Origin: Silene latifolia
Taxonomy: Eukaryota > Streptophyta > Magnoliopsida > Caryophyllales > Caryophyllaceae
Direction of reading: 5' to 3'
DNA: 64,000 nt
Assembly (NCBI RefSeq): GCF_048544455.1
Contig: NC_133537.1
Coordinates: 15,065,541 to 15,129,540, forward strand
Shown: one piece after another, positions 36,306 through 48,925 of the stretch
Layout of the letters: each line of letters opens with the position of its first letter
Numbering within the stretch: the stretch's first letter is position 1
Program-made: the position numbers and the translations under genes
The notes under the pieces: generated by a model
Database searches by the model: none
Seen by the model: only the letters and a program-made list of their open reading frames with translations
Told to the model about the DNA's origin: nothing

Positions 36306-39300
36306 TATATTTCAACTCTTGGAATATTAATTAACAAATTTAATAAATTGTACTAAATTATCTTACACCTTTTCGTGCACTTTATTAGTTTTGCGTGCAC
36401 TCTTCAACTTGTATTTTGTCAATCATGTTATAAATCAAATATCTTAGTTAATAACAGATTATAAATCAAATGACTTAATGGAAGTGTTGAAGTTATATGC
36501 TCCAAGGATATAAATTGGATCTTTTAATGTAGATCAAGGTAAATATTTTGCATGGTTTTTGATTGTAATCCGATGATCATTCTCCAATTCATTGTTTCAA
36601 CTTTGAATGCTTTCAAGCCTCTAAATTATTTTTTGTTTTCCATCAAATATTTTCTTCTAGCATTCCCAATATTTCTTCGAGAATTGTTTTTTTTTTTTTG
36701 TAATGATTAGTATATATTTTTCTTTTCTCATAATCAGTTGTTAAGAATATTTTTTAATTATCACCTCACTTCTCTTTTTTGTCTATTTTTATATTATCAC
36801 TCTTTTTTCTTTAATTTCTATTTTGGGACGTGCTTTTTACCAAATGCTTCTTATAACTTTTTAAAAAATTACAAAATAAATGTCATCGTTTAAGAGTTAA
36901 ATTCTCACATTACTCCACCAATTGCAAACTTTTTCCTAATCTTAATTATTGCACACAAGCAAATGAGGTGATAATTAAAAAAATGGAAGTATAATAATAC
37001 AAATTGTGCATCTTTATTTCTTTAGAATTTATTGGGATAGGTGTTAAAACTTCTCACATAAAAGTTCATCAACAACAAGGAGATATAGAGATGAGTCTAA
37101 TTGACAAGATAGAAATGAAATAGAATGATGTCATTGTTGAACAAATACATTTTCTCGTCTATCCTCCCAAAAATTGCTCACATAAAATTTATTTTAAAAA
37201 ATATTGAATACGTATTTATTCTAAAATTTTATTTGTATAAGTCACATGTCATCAATTCAACTCCTTGCTAATAATTTAAGTACATCACTTAGGTCTTTCG
37301 TTATACAAAAATCATTTCAATAATATTTTTCCCAATACGTTGGAAATCAACTGAATTTACAAGGACGATGTTGCAAGACCGACAAATCGACAAGAATTAT
37401 AAATGTATTATTTGCTGAAAAAGTTTAACAAACTCCTTTGCATTTAAGAAAATAAACTTTTAATTTTAGCCTAATTAGTAAGATAAACATAAGTTGTATT
37501 TTAACAGAACGATTTCTATGCATTATTCATATCGTCTCTAATTGACTAAAGACAATATGTAAAAGTTAGTTATAAAATATCATTATTATCCATTCATTTA
37601 TTTATTTTACATTTTTACTTTATTTTACATTTCTTTTTTCATTAGAATACATTAGTTAATAAGGAATAGAATTAGATGTTCAAGTGTCCAACCTTTTGTT
37701 TCTTTGCCGGATAAAAATGGGATCAATGTTCTTAGAACGCACCAAAACAACACTAAAATAATATATCAAGTACTAGAATACCAAAAGCCGTCAATGTTGA
37801 GTGAACTGAATAACCACCGTGACAAAGTTAAGCGCCCTCGAAATCCAGAGACAATCTAAACACCCTAAAAAAAGCAGGGAACAAAAATATAAAGGGGACG
37901 ACGGTGATTAACACAACAAGACAACAATCAGTAAAAAGACAAAGACAATGAGGACCGTAGCAAAATAAGAGTAGTTTGCAAACTTAATATTCCACTGTTT
38001 GAATGCAATTTTACGTTTTTCCATAATTTTTGTTGACTTTTCCTTCTAGGCTTTGTGAATAAATTGTTTAAAGTGCTCTGATGAAACACAAGACAATACA
38101 ATTTCCCATTAATCTATATGCAATACCAGCCTTCGAAATCAGAGAATGGACATTCGTATGTTTTTTAAAATGAGGGATTCATGAGTTTTGGTGTCATTGT
38201 TCAATAAAGAGGTTGTGATTTCCAACAAGTTCCAACTATTCTAATATAATAAATTCCCAAACCCCCTTAGATATATTATATCTTATTCTCAGGACCCTCC
38301 TTATTGCCTTACTTAGGTATCCTACCAACATATCTCCAAGATAATAAGCAAGAAGACAAACAAGCCGAATAACACATTCATGAACGATGCCGTAAAAATA
38401 AAAGAGCAAAAACAATAAAACCCGTGATTTTCACGGGTCACAAAACTAGTTCAACCTTAAAACCCAATCCCCCTTCCTACTGTCATTTTGCACATCACCA
38501 TCATCAACCCCTTTTTCTTTCACGTCACAACCGTCATTTACAGCCAACGAGTGCACGCCAGTGAGTGTGGAGGGAGTAGGGACTGCCGTGAGTCTAGGGA
38601 AGCCGTCGCTGGTGGACGAGGGTGGTTGTACTGGCCGGAATAGCACAGATCGACGGCCGTCATAGGTAAGGTTCCCTGTTTTTCCTTTTGTCACGTTAGT
38701 TTGATCTGAGTTGTGCGTCGTTTAGGGTCTGTTGTAGTAGTCGTCGGGGTGTGGGATGTGTTGCAGGTGGTGAGTCGAGTCGTGTGGTGGTGGGTTGAGT
38801 GGTTGTCGTCGCTGTTGGTGGTTGCAGTGGTGGTGATTAGGTGTCGGGTTTAAATGGGGGTTTTTGTTGCATTTCAGACATAGGGTAATGGGGTGGCACC
38901 ACCGTGGACTCGGGGGAGGTCGAATCGGTGGTGCCACGTGTGTCAGGGTCGCCTTTCGACGGTGGTGTCAATGGTGGTGGTTGGTAAGGTGGCGGGGTTG
39001 TGTCGTGGTGGCAGGCGAGTCAGAAAAGGGTCTGTTGGGCGTTTTTGTGGCGGGTGGGTTGTAAACAGGGGTGTTGGTGGTGGTGGTTCGACCACCGGCG
39101 TGGGTCGACCACGTTGGTGGTGGTTGGAGGTGACCAGGCGGACACAGTGTCGAGGCCTGGTGGTCGGCGGTGAGGGCTGGTGGTTGTTGGAGGGAGTTGT
39201 GACGGGTTGAAGGGGTGTGTTTGTGTGCGGGTTGGGTTTGGTGTTTTTGGGTAATTTTTGCTACGGTTTCTATTTTTAGTAAGTCGGGAAATATGTATCT

Positions 39301-40376
39301 TTCTATTATTTCTATTATTTACATTATTAGTTTTAGTTATTAAGTTAATATTAAGTAGCGGTGACGGAATAATATATTTAAGCTTTGAGTCGGGATTTTA
39401 TTTCGGGAAGGTTACTATTTTTAGTAACCTGCTATTTTTGGTAATTGCTATTTTGGAAACTTCCCATTTTAGGAAACTTTCTATTTTGGGTAACTTATAT
39501 TTTTAGTAACTTCTAAATTGGGAAAGTTTCTACTTATAGTGACTCTTGAGTATGGGAACGGGAATAGTTAAGTGAATTAATTATGTTATGTATATGTTTA
39601 GGTGGCGAGTTTCGGGTGGAGTACTTTCGATCTCAGTTAGCCTATTACCGCTATTTGAGGTAGGGGAATACACTGGACTTGATATAGTACTATGTGGATT
39701 TGGATTGATGAATCGGTGATTTACATGTTATAATATGATTGTCTGATTTAATTCCGTTAAGTAGTATTGTTGAACTGTTTTATTATACTATTACATCGGA
39801 GTTGGCGGAGGTGGAGGTGAGTATGGTGTGGGGATAAGGCCCAGGCGGGTTCTGCAGGACTTGCCCTGGTGTCCTCGGTTGTGGTGGCGGATCGGCTACG
39901 GTCGATATTTATAGTCTACGGGGGATCGGTATGGCATTTGAGTTGTCCGGGTTATGAGTTGTGATGGCGGTGGTGGTGATGGAGGAGCATGTGTTTTATG
40001 TTCTTTGTTTTATTGTATTACCTACTCGGCTTCGCGGTGACCCCTGTGTATTTGTGTACTTTGTGATGATCCAATTATTGGGAGCAGATTGTGGTATTTT
40101 AGACTGATGGGAGCTGGCCGGGAAGAGAGCTTGGATGACTGACTTAGTGCCTAGCCCGCCTTAGTCTTATTAGTAGTTTTATCAGACTTTATCTTTTGGA
40201 CGTATTTTGGAGACTTTGTTTTAATTCCAGTTGTAATCTCACTATAAACATTTTAATAAAGTACTGTGTTTCTTTCCTTTGTTATCTACTGCCTCGGGTT
40301 TCCGAGATGGTAACACCGTCATTTATCTGAGGAGTCCTAGTTCAGGCCCTTAAATAAATGGGGGTGTTACAATCCG

Positions 40377-43300
40377 TGAGTGGAAAATTATCGTTGCTGA
40401 GATCGCGCATCTTTTAAGACAAGAGGAAATGTTTTGGCGCCAACGATCCCGAGCAATCTGGCTCAAAGAGGGCGACAAGAATACGAAGTTTTTCCATAGA
40501 AAAGCGGGGCAACGTAAGAAAAAGAATCATATTGCAAAACTTGTGGATGAGAATGGAGTGGTGCATGAGGGAGATGTGGGGGTTGCTAATATTGCGGTTG
40601 GTTACTTCAGAGAGCTCTTCTCGTCATCGAGGCCACATGGCTAAGAGGGGAATACCATGGGGAGGAGGTGACGGAGGCGTTGAATCAGATGCACCCACTT
40701 AAGGCCCCGGGACCTGACGGAATGAACTGACTTTTTTATCAGACCTATTGGCATATCCTAGGGCCGCTAGTGACGAGAACCGTGCTGGATATCTTGAATG
40801 GAGCTCCTTTCCCAAAAGGTATGAATGATACACATATTGTTTTAATCCCAAAGATGAAAGCTCCTGATAAAATTACCGAATTTTGACCGATAAGCCTATG
40901 TAATGTTATATATAAATTAGTGTCGAAAGTTTTTGCTAATAGATTGAAGCGGTTCCTGGGTGATATTGTCTCAGAAAATCAGAGTGCTTTTACTCCCAGA
41001 CGGTTAATTTCTGATAAAATTTTGGTTGCTTTTGAAATGTTTCACCATATGAAAAATGATCGGAGTAAGACGGGTCACATGGCACTTAAATTGGATATGT
41101 CCAAGGCTTATGATCGTGTAGAATGGACCTTCCTGGAGACGGCTATGAGAAGTATGGGATTTTATGAGGGATGGTTAAATCGTATAATGGAATGTGTAAG
41201 ATCAACGTCGTTCTCTGTTTTAATTAATGGCAGCCCATCGGAAGTGTTCGTACCATCTAGAGGTCTGAGATAAGGGGATTCGCTATCACCATACTTATTC
41301 ATTATTTGCGCAGAAGTGTTATCAAGTATGGTTCGAAAAGCGGTGGAAAATAATGTGATCCATGGCATAAAATTTGCGCCAAGTGCACCCATAGTATCGC
41401 ATTTGTTATTCGTTGACGATAGTATCCTTTTCGTGAAAGCTTGTGAGGTTGAAGCAAGGCGGGTTAAGGACATCTTACATCAATATGAAGAGGCCTCTGG
41501 GCAAATGGTGAACTTCGATAAGACGACTGTGTCTTTTAGCAAGGGTACTCAAGCAGATAGAAGACAGAATGTAGCGGCTGTTCTTGGTGTTTGGGTTGTA
41601 GAAGAGCAAGAGAGGTACCTGGTCTTACCCGCGGTGGTGGGGCGTTTGAAAAAAGTGGTGTCCAAAATTGTTCGAGATAAGATAAGTAAAAAACTTCAAG
41701 GATGGCGGGGAATGTTACTCTCTAAAGCGGGTAGGGAAGTTCTCATTAAGGTTGTGGCCCAATCGATCCCGACTTATGCTATGAGTGTATTTAAGTTACC
41801 GACTAGTTTCTGTGAAGATTTACGGTGTCTTGTCTCGCGGTTTTGGTGGGGGGCTGACATGGGGAAGCTTAAAATACCGTAAATAGCGTGGAAGAAGCTT
41901 TGTGAACCAAAAGGGAAAGGGAGGCTCGACTTTCGAGATTTTCATCACTTTAATACAGCTCTATTAGGAAAACAAGCGTGGTGATTGACGAGTAACGATG
42001 ATAGCCTCATGGTACGAGTTTTAAAAAGGAAATATTTTCCAAATGGATCGTTTTTAGATGCGGGGATTGGACACAACCCAAGCTACACATGGAGGAGCAT
42101 ATGGGGGAGAGAGGGATATGCTGTTGTTAGGACTACGAAAGCGGATTGGCAATGGGAAAACAACGAATGTTTGGACTGACCCGTGGCTGCCAGGAACACA
42201 AACTAAGCGAGTTATTACTTCGAGAGGGGACTTGGAAGAACACATGCTGGTTGCTGACTTGCTCGAGGAAATGGACGGTGGTGGTTAGCATAGAGAAAAG
42301 GTACGCTGTATTTTTCTCCCTTTTGAACAAGAGCGGATCCTCAATGTTCGCATTAGTGATTCGAGACCGGAGGATAGTTGGTGTTGGGCCCGGGAGAGGA
42401 ATGGTATATACTCTGTTAAATCCGCATATCACTTGCTTATGGGAAGTGGAATTGAGGAGGCTGGCCCGTCGGAGGAATCGAGGGATAGATGGTTGTGGAA
42501 TCGAATATGAAAAATGCCGATCTTACCACGTATTAAAATCTTTGTATGGCAACTATGCAACAATGCCCTTGCTACAAAAGAAAACCTTGCGGCTCGGCTG
42601 GGAATTACGGATGATTTGTGCCCTGTTTGTAATGCTCGAGTGGAGACGAACCTTCATCTTTTAAGGGACTGTGGTTGGGTGAGTGGGGTATGAGAGGGCC
42701 TGGGGGTGGACGTGAGGGAGGAGGTTGGGGTTGAGTGGGTGGAGCTTGTTATGAGGGAGATGAGTTTAAGGGAGTGTGCATCGACTTCATGGTTGGTTGT
42801 TGGGCGATTTGGGAATGTCGTAATAAGGTGGTGTTTGAGGATGGGCATGCTAGAGCGGATGTGATGTGGGGAGGGTGAGGGAGGTAGTTAGCGAGATGAA
42901 GGAGGCGGAGTGTGATGGTGGTGGGAGAGGTAAGGAGGTGGGCAGATATAACGATGGGAGAGGTCGAGGATGGGAGAATGAAAGATTAATGTCGATGCCA
43001 GTGTCAAAGAAGGCGTAGGTGTGGGACTTGGGGTGGTGAGCAGGGACGCGGATGGTAAAGTTGAGTGGTGTGTGGCTATGCGACGTAAGGAGGTGGTGGA
43101 ACCTCGGATGGCGGAAGCGGAGGTGGTGCTCTTGGGACTGAAGGAGGCGCAAAAGAGGAGCATGAGGAAAGTAACCATTGAAAGTGACTGTCTCTCGGTC
43201 ATCGAAGCTTTGAAGAAAAAGATACAAGGACATAATGATTTTCATCTTATTCTTGACAATATTCTATCTTTGTGTAATAGTTTTTATTCTGTTAAATTTT

Positions 43301-43471
43301 TTTTTGTTAGTAGAACTGGTAATAAAGTAGCTCACGAACTAGCGCACGCGATTCCTTGGTGCGATGGTTATAGGTCTTGGTCTGATAGCTTCCCTCGAAA
43401 CATTGTTGAAGCTGCGTTTGCTGATATGAATGAAATGGATTAACCCTTTGGGGTTTTTTCTTCAGAAAAAA
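40377..43471 (+). mobile_element. 3' part of the L1-type LINE: reverse transcriptase, zf-RVT and RNase H
   Basis: The frames read FWRQRSRAIWLKEGDKNTKF, then RT motifs LKLDMSKAYDRVEW and HLLFVDDSILFVKA (about 41085-41440; VDD in place of the usual ADD). A zf-RVT region follows (about 42380-42670), then a C-terminal RNase H domain (NVDASVKEG, AEAEVVLLGLKEA and ESDCLSV, about 42990-43430). It ends in CTTCAGAAAAAA. It is inactive: in-frame stops interrupt the RT region (for example at 41271-41273 and 41880-41882) and frames shift after 42100. The RNase H end reads open to its stop at 43443. Confidence 0.88.
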
Positions 43472-44017
43472 TGAGGGTTGTTGTAAGTTTAGGTTGGTAA
43501 TTAAGTACGTATTAAAGTATTTCAAATAGGAAACGTAAAGTTCATACTGCAATACTTCAAAATGGAAACACATAATCTATTTTGTTAGAGAGAATAATTT
43601 AAAAAGGATGTCAATATTTTGTTAGGAAAAGCAAATTGTCCAAAACTTTCATTTTCGAGTTGGAAGAAAAACAATTAATTTTGTAAAGTTTCATTTTAGT
43701 GAAAGTTTTTACTTTTTTAGTTTCTACGTCTCAGACTGGATTGATTAAAAGCATTCTATATTATCGTAAGGACTTATTCATGAAATTGTGATTTGCTCCT
43801 AACATAGTCTTCAATTTTGTTTAAAATACCGTATGTGTACTATCATAGTATCATGCATGGCCTTTCTTCATTAACCGGAAATAAGAGCTCTGAGTAACCT
43901 TGTATCTCACAGGCATATCTAATGCAAGATGCACATTCGACAATAACCTCGTGTAATATTATTACAAAAATAATATTACTGTACAGTACTAATAAAAAAG
44001 GCATAAGGTATATTATA
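43472..44017. other. AT-rich spacer downstream of the CHX gene
   Basis: Probable CHX 3' UTR on the minus strand near 43980. Nothing else seen. Confidence 0.5.
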
Positions 44018-46663
44018 CTAGACGCCTAAACTCCAATGGGATTGATTACTTTTTGGAGTTTCATTGAAGCTACTTAAGCTCGAAAAATCATCAACCCCAA
44101 TATACGCGGAAGAGTGAAGCTTTGAATGTGTAAGAGGTTCTCGTTGCACCACCAATATAGAGAAGAGGAAATCAGAAGTAGCCAAAACGTCCCCTAATGC
44201 CCCGATCTCAGGATTATCATTCCAAGCAGTGAGGCCTTTTATGGCCGGACATTGAGGTTCATGGTATTTTCCTACTACAAACAAATCAGCATGTTGCATC
44301 GATAACACCACCTTGGTTGTCCCTATGCCATCTGCAACATATTCTTCTCGAATAGTTATATTATCATCCGGAGTGGTTTTCATCTGCAAATCCTCCATAA
44401 GTCGAACATCTTGTTGAGATCCATTTAGCAAGGGCTTATCAACACTTGATTTAAGCCATATCACGGATAACCTTACACTTGGATGCTCAGCCATACGACA
44501 AGATAAAGAAAGTGCTTCCTGATCATCAGAACCACCTATAAATAACATGACAATGTGGTAACTGCCAGCTACTTGACTCTTTTTATCAATCAAAATGGCA
44601 ACTGTGCAGGGTGCTTTGGGAATCATCATTTTATTTACTTCCCTTATTTGAGGGGAGCAAGTCTCCACATTTCCATAAATGTCCCATATTTTATTAAAAG
44701 GGGTTATAATAATGCTGACCCTCTTATCATGTGCGAGTGTGCATATATGGTTGTGCATGCTCTTGTATGGTGTCACTGAGACAAAATGTTGCACACTTAC
44801 TCGTCCTTGCCCTTGATCCTCTAATTGGTTAAAGGCATTAACTGCATGCTCAAAATGAACAAAGTTGCATGCCGACTTCTTGTACTTGTACAATGGCTCT
44901 AGAATTGGCATTGAACTGCCACTTAGGTGTATAAGTTGGATGGTAAATAATGAGATATTGCCACTCATATTATTCATAAGTTGTATTAGGTTGAGAAGGC
45001 CAGGGACATATTCTTCACTGTGAATGCAAACTAAAACCTGAAGATTATCAATTCCTGAAATATTTCTTCTCCTCATCACCTTATATCTTTTAGAAGGATC
45101 ATATAAATGTTGTGCTAAAGGAAACGCTACACCTGTGAACAACACAATGTTCAACATTGATAGGCTAAACAAACGATCGTCCAATAGCTGTCAATTCACA
45201 AATGATAAAACATTATATAAAATAAAAGTATGAATACACTTAAACATGAAAGTAAGATACGAAAAGGAAAAATTAATACCGCTTGTTCGTTCCAAGCAGC
45301 AAGAGCGGCGACCTCCATAATACCTTTAAAAGACATCATAAAACCAAGGGGGATTGCATCCTCAAAAGACACACCCACAAGAGTGGATGAGACAACGGTG
45401 CCTAACAACTTACCAAGATGGGCAATAACAAAGATGAGCTCCACTCCCCATATTTGAGGATTTCCTTTCCAAGAGGACAAATTAGTCCTCCATCCAACCA
45501 TGGTGCAAAATATAGAAAGTAGTATCCCCGATGTGAATAACTCTACCTTTTGGGCTAAGGCGGACCCAAGAGGAGGCCCATCTGGTAAGGACAATCCAAA
45601 AAGAAAAGTAGCAAACCTCTGCCCCAAGGCCTCCCCCCAATACCAAGCCAACATAAGAATGACTAAAATGAGCATGAGATGTGTCTGCTTCATGGTGGTG
45701 GCTCCTTTAGGGGTTCTACTAACAACATTCATCACCATTGGTCGTAAGATGCAGAAGAGAACGGCGTAATATAAAGAGACAGATAGAATTGTCACGAGCC
45801 TTGGAGCCATGTCTTCATCTGATGATGTGTCATTAGTACCAAACCAAGTGAGGCATATTGTGGCCCCCACCAACCCTGGTAAATCTACAGCTAAGGAAGA
45901 GGAACAAGCAAGGTGGCCTAGCTCTGTGTTGCAAAACTTGAGATCTTGGTTGTAGCCACTAGTGACCATGAAGAATGTCAATGAATTAAAAGTGATTAGT
46001 AAACGTATGCCTGTGAATAAACTTTGGTCAAGCTGAGTGTTTTGTCGAACCACATAGAAGGCTAAGCTTCCAAGGGAAAGAGAGAAGACAAGACCTGATA
46101 AGCCAATCACTAAGGACTTGACTCCTGTACTTCGAATGGCATTCATGTCAATTTTCACTCCCATTATGAATAAATGAAGCATGAAGCCGAAACTGGAGAT
46201 AGTCTTTAGAACATATCTTCCCGGGGGTGGGAACACCTTGTTTGCCAATTCTTGGTGGTGTGTTACAACTGAGGGGCTCATTAGTAATCCTGCCTAAATT
46301 TACAACAATAACAGATCATGTGGAGAGATGCGTGGATACAAGTTATGAATGTAAAAACCCAAATCAAAATATGAAAATGCTTACAGTAATCTGGGCGACA
46401 ATCATACTTTGGCGTAAAGGTTGAAGGATGAAATAAAGGGTTCTCGTAAAGATGAAAATAATGGTTAACTGAAAAAATACGATAGAGGTTGGGTTATCCA
46501 AAGGGCTATCTCCATATAAAAATCCAGCCGTAAATTCTGGTTTTTGAATTTGACACACCAATTTGTCCTTGAATACCATCCCACTTGTCCACCATTGTTC
46601 TGACATTGCCGTGGATTTTATGTTCTCACCAATTATTGTTATTTTCTCGACACAAACTAACAA
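44018..46663 (-). CDS. Cation/H+ antiporter of the CHX family
   Basis: Three minus-strand exons: 46663-46385 (93 codons), 46293-45280 (338 codons) and 45187-44018 (389 codons plus stop). All are phase 0 with GT-AG, giving 820 aa, a normal CHX length. The N-terminal half has about twelve membrane segments of the Na+/H+ exchanger fold (for example IVFFQLTIIFIFTRTLYFIL, and SSLAVDLPGLVG in the ion path). The C-terminal half is a soluble regulatory region with the family's universal-stress-like parts (LQVLVCIHSEEYVPGLLNLI; CTVAILIDKKSQVAGSYHIV; LFVVGKYHE). CHX proteins move K+ or Na+ against protons in endomembranes or plasma membrane. The start could instead be the Met at codon 20. It looks intact. 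Confidence 0.93.
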
Positions 46664-47483
46664 GAAATCTTTTCATGGAATAATATCTAGTTTGTAGAAA
46701 GAAAATTAAAACTGAAAAAAATAAGACATCACGAAAAGAAGATCATCCAGGGCGCATGACTAATTGGAAGGGAGGAAAAAGAAGAAAAAAGGAAAAAAAA
46801 AGTAGATATTATGAATAAATATTGAGGATAAAACGGAGAAAATGTGAAAGGATGATTGGAAATAGTAGATTACTTCCTTAAAAGAAGCTGATACTAAATA
46901 TGCAAAAATGCTATTACTCCCAAATGTATTTTTTGCTACAATCTCCTATATTTTAGGTTGAAATTATGCCAAAATGATCATGTTCATTGTCTCATCAAAT
47001 TAATTTAAATTACTGATTAATGCACGTTTGCAAACTTTTTAACCTGTTGCCTTATTTTTTTTTTATCAATTAACATGTCATTGATGAATGATGACAAGTA
47101 TTACTAACGAGATTAAACACATTTAATAAAATTAAATTTCATGCATTTACGTTGGCGTCATTGTTTATGGTTATAATTTTCTCATTCAATAAGATGTACC
47201 ATGACGAAATATTAGATATACATATGAAATTTTTTAGAGTGTTAGAAATCATTTTCTCTACTAAAATATAATGTAGGATCTCGAGTTATTGATTAATTAT
47301 TATATCATTAAATGTTCCGTAATTCACAATTCATAACCCATACTCCAAGCCATTAATAATTTTAATTAAAAAAAAAAACTATGTTTGACTTTTATCATTT
47401 TTTTTTTCAAAAATACTAAGAAGTACCTAATTAGTAATTTAATTTTTACCTCATTTCAAATATGGGAGTTTTTGTTATTAACA
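46664..47483. other. Upstream region of the CHX gene
   Basis: AT-rich sequence that should contain the CHX promoter. No gene or repeat recognised. Confidence 0.45.
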
Positions 47484-47904
47484 TCTATAAAATATTATTA
47501 AAAGGCTAACCTAAAAATGTCACGTAGACAATGCCACATGGGATGAAAAAAGCCACGTGCACAATAACAATGTGACTTGGTAAACTAATATGACATGGAT
47601 TATCAATTTATTATTATATTACATTAATTTAATTCACTTATTTCCTTTAAAAATCCATCCATATTTAATTAGCTTTAAATTTAATTAACTACAAAAAACT
47701 ACAATAAAAAAAATACGCATTAACTATAAGTTAATAATTTCAAGATATTTCATATGGAGTAGTATTATATGTATTCGAAATAAAAAAACTGAATACATAA
47801 GAAATTAAGAACAATAAATGAAGTTGAAAACAAAAAAAAAGTTGTATTGTCACTAATTCACTACTTTTTTTTCAAAGGCACTAATTCACTATTGTTGTTA
47901 CTAT

Positions 47905-48545
47905 AACTTTTTTTTTGTTTGTTTGAAAGGAAAGATCGATTCATTAAACAAAAGTCATACGGCATCTACAACAGACGTCAGAAAAGACGAAATACAAAGT
48001 CGTTAAAATCAAAGAAAACCATCTTTTACGAAACAAAGATCTCTAATTAGAATGTAAGAGGCTTTTGCACACCCTCGAAAACACCGCTGTTTCTTCACAC
48101 AGCTCAACGGGAGGGGATCTTCGAATCTGAACGAGTTTTGTGAAAGACGAGTTTTTTCTGATCTAACCTCTTGTATCCGACGCACCGAAATCAGCTGCAC
48201 CACCATAGGAGAAACCAAGAAAGCGCCGATCTTCCGCTTAGGTCCACGCCTCCCATAAAGCGAGAAAACGCCCACAGAAAGTGGGAGCAAACCCACCATA
48301 AGTGGGGACCAACTCTCCAACAGGGAGAGAACAAAAAAGCAAACAAAAAAACTAAACCTAAAAGGAAAGACAAGAAAGAAGAGAAGACGAAAACGGGAAC
48401 AAGCAAACAGAACCGAAAAAGAAGAAAAACCCGCCACCGCCGATCCAACCGTCACTACCACCCAAACCAACGACAAGCCCTCTCATTCAACTCTCAACCA
48501 CCAATAAAGAACCAAATCAAGAGAAGCCCACAAAAGAACTAATTA
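47905..48545 (-). mobile_element. Retroposon-like insert with poly(A), minus strand, inside the Helitron
   Basis: On the minus strand it ends TTTAATGAATCGATCTTTCC and an A-rich tail, and it starts GC-richer than its surroundings. Its frames show no known domain. It may be a retroposed transcript or non-LTR fragment. Confidence 0.4.
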
Positions 48546-48589
48546 ATCGACAAATGAGTATTAAAGATCATATAAAGTATTTTCTTAGG

Positions 48590-48925
48590 AAAATATAAAA
48601 TATATGGAAAAGAAAATATTTGTTTAATTTAATTAATTTACAAACAAATTCTGTAAATACATATGTAAAATTAAACACTAATAATAGAATTTTAAAAGGG
48701 TAGTAATATCGTGTATTTAGTTCATGAAATTATTTCACGTAAAGGATAAGGTTTTGGAAAATATAAAATATATGGAAAATAAAATATTTATTTAATTTAA
48801 GTAATTTACAAACAAATTCTCTAAATACTTAAGTAAATTAAACACTAATAATAGAATTTTAAAAGTGTAGTAATACCATGTATTTAGTTCTTGAAATTAT
48901 TATTTCACGTAAAGGATAAGGTTTT
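48590..48925. repeat. Tandem duplication, period 168 bp
   Basis: The sequence starting AAAATATAAAATATATGGAA at 48590 recurs at 48758 and matches to about 48925 with few differences. Confidence 0.88.

Larger units (their letters stand above)
34028..38449 (+). mobile_element. Non-autonomous Helitron (4.4 kb)
   Basis: The 5' end TCTATAAATATTATTAAAAG follows an A. The 3' end is CCCGTGA-TTT-TCACGGG hairpin (38421-38437), then CACAAAACTAG and a T. These are Helitron hallmarks (TC start, hairpin, CTAG end, insertion between A and T). No Rep or helicase frame is present. It contains a 526-bp tandem duplication and a Stowaway MITE. The second copy at 47484-50569 shares both ends. Confidence 0.9.
33788..40371. 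mobile_element. Solo LTR (about 2.16 kb of its own) split by a Helitron
   Basis: It begins TGTAATACCCCG and ends GGGGGTGTTACA, and ATCCG is duplicated at 33783-33787 and 40372-40376. Without the Helitron (34028-38449) it is about 2,162 bp with no gag or pol, so it is a solo LTR left by recombination between the two LTRs of a Ty3-type element. The right part is GT-rich near 38750-39200. Confidence 0.85.

Noticed and set aside
38893-39210. Frames rich in Gly, Val and Trp in the GT-rich stretch
   Set aside because: This is low-complexity GGTGGT sequence inside a solo LTR.
42654-43245. Minus-strand frames in the LINE 3' region
   Set aside because: They are antisense shadows of the LINE zf-RVT and RNase H region.
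48009-48476. Minus-strand frame of 155 codons with hydrophobic runs
   Set aside because: It comes from AAAAAC-like low-complexity sequence read in reverse; it lies in the retroposon-like insert and has no domain.
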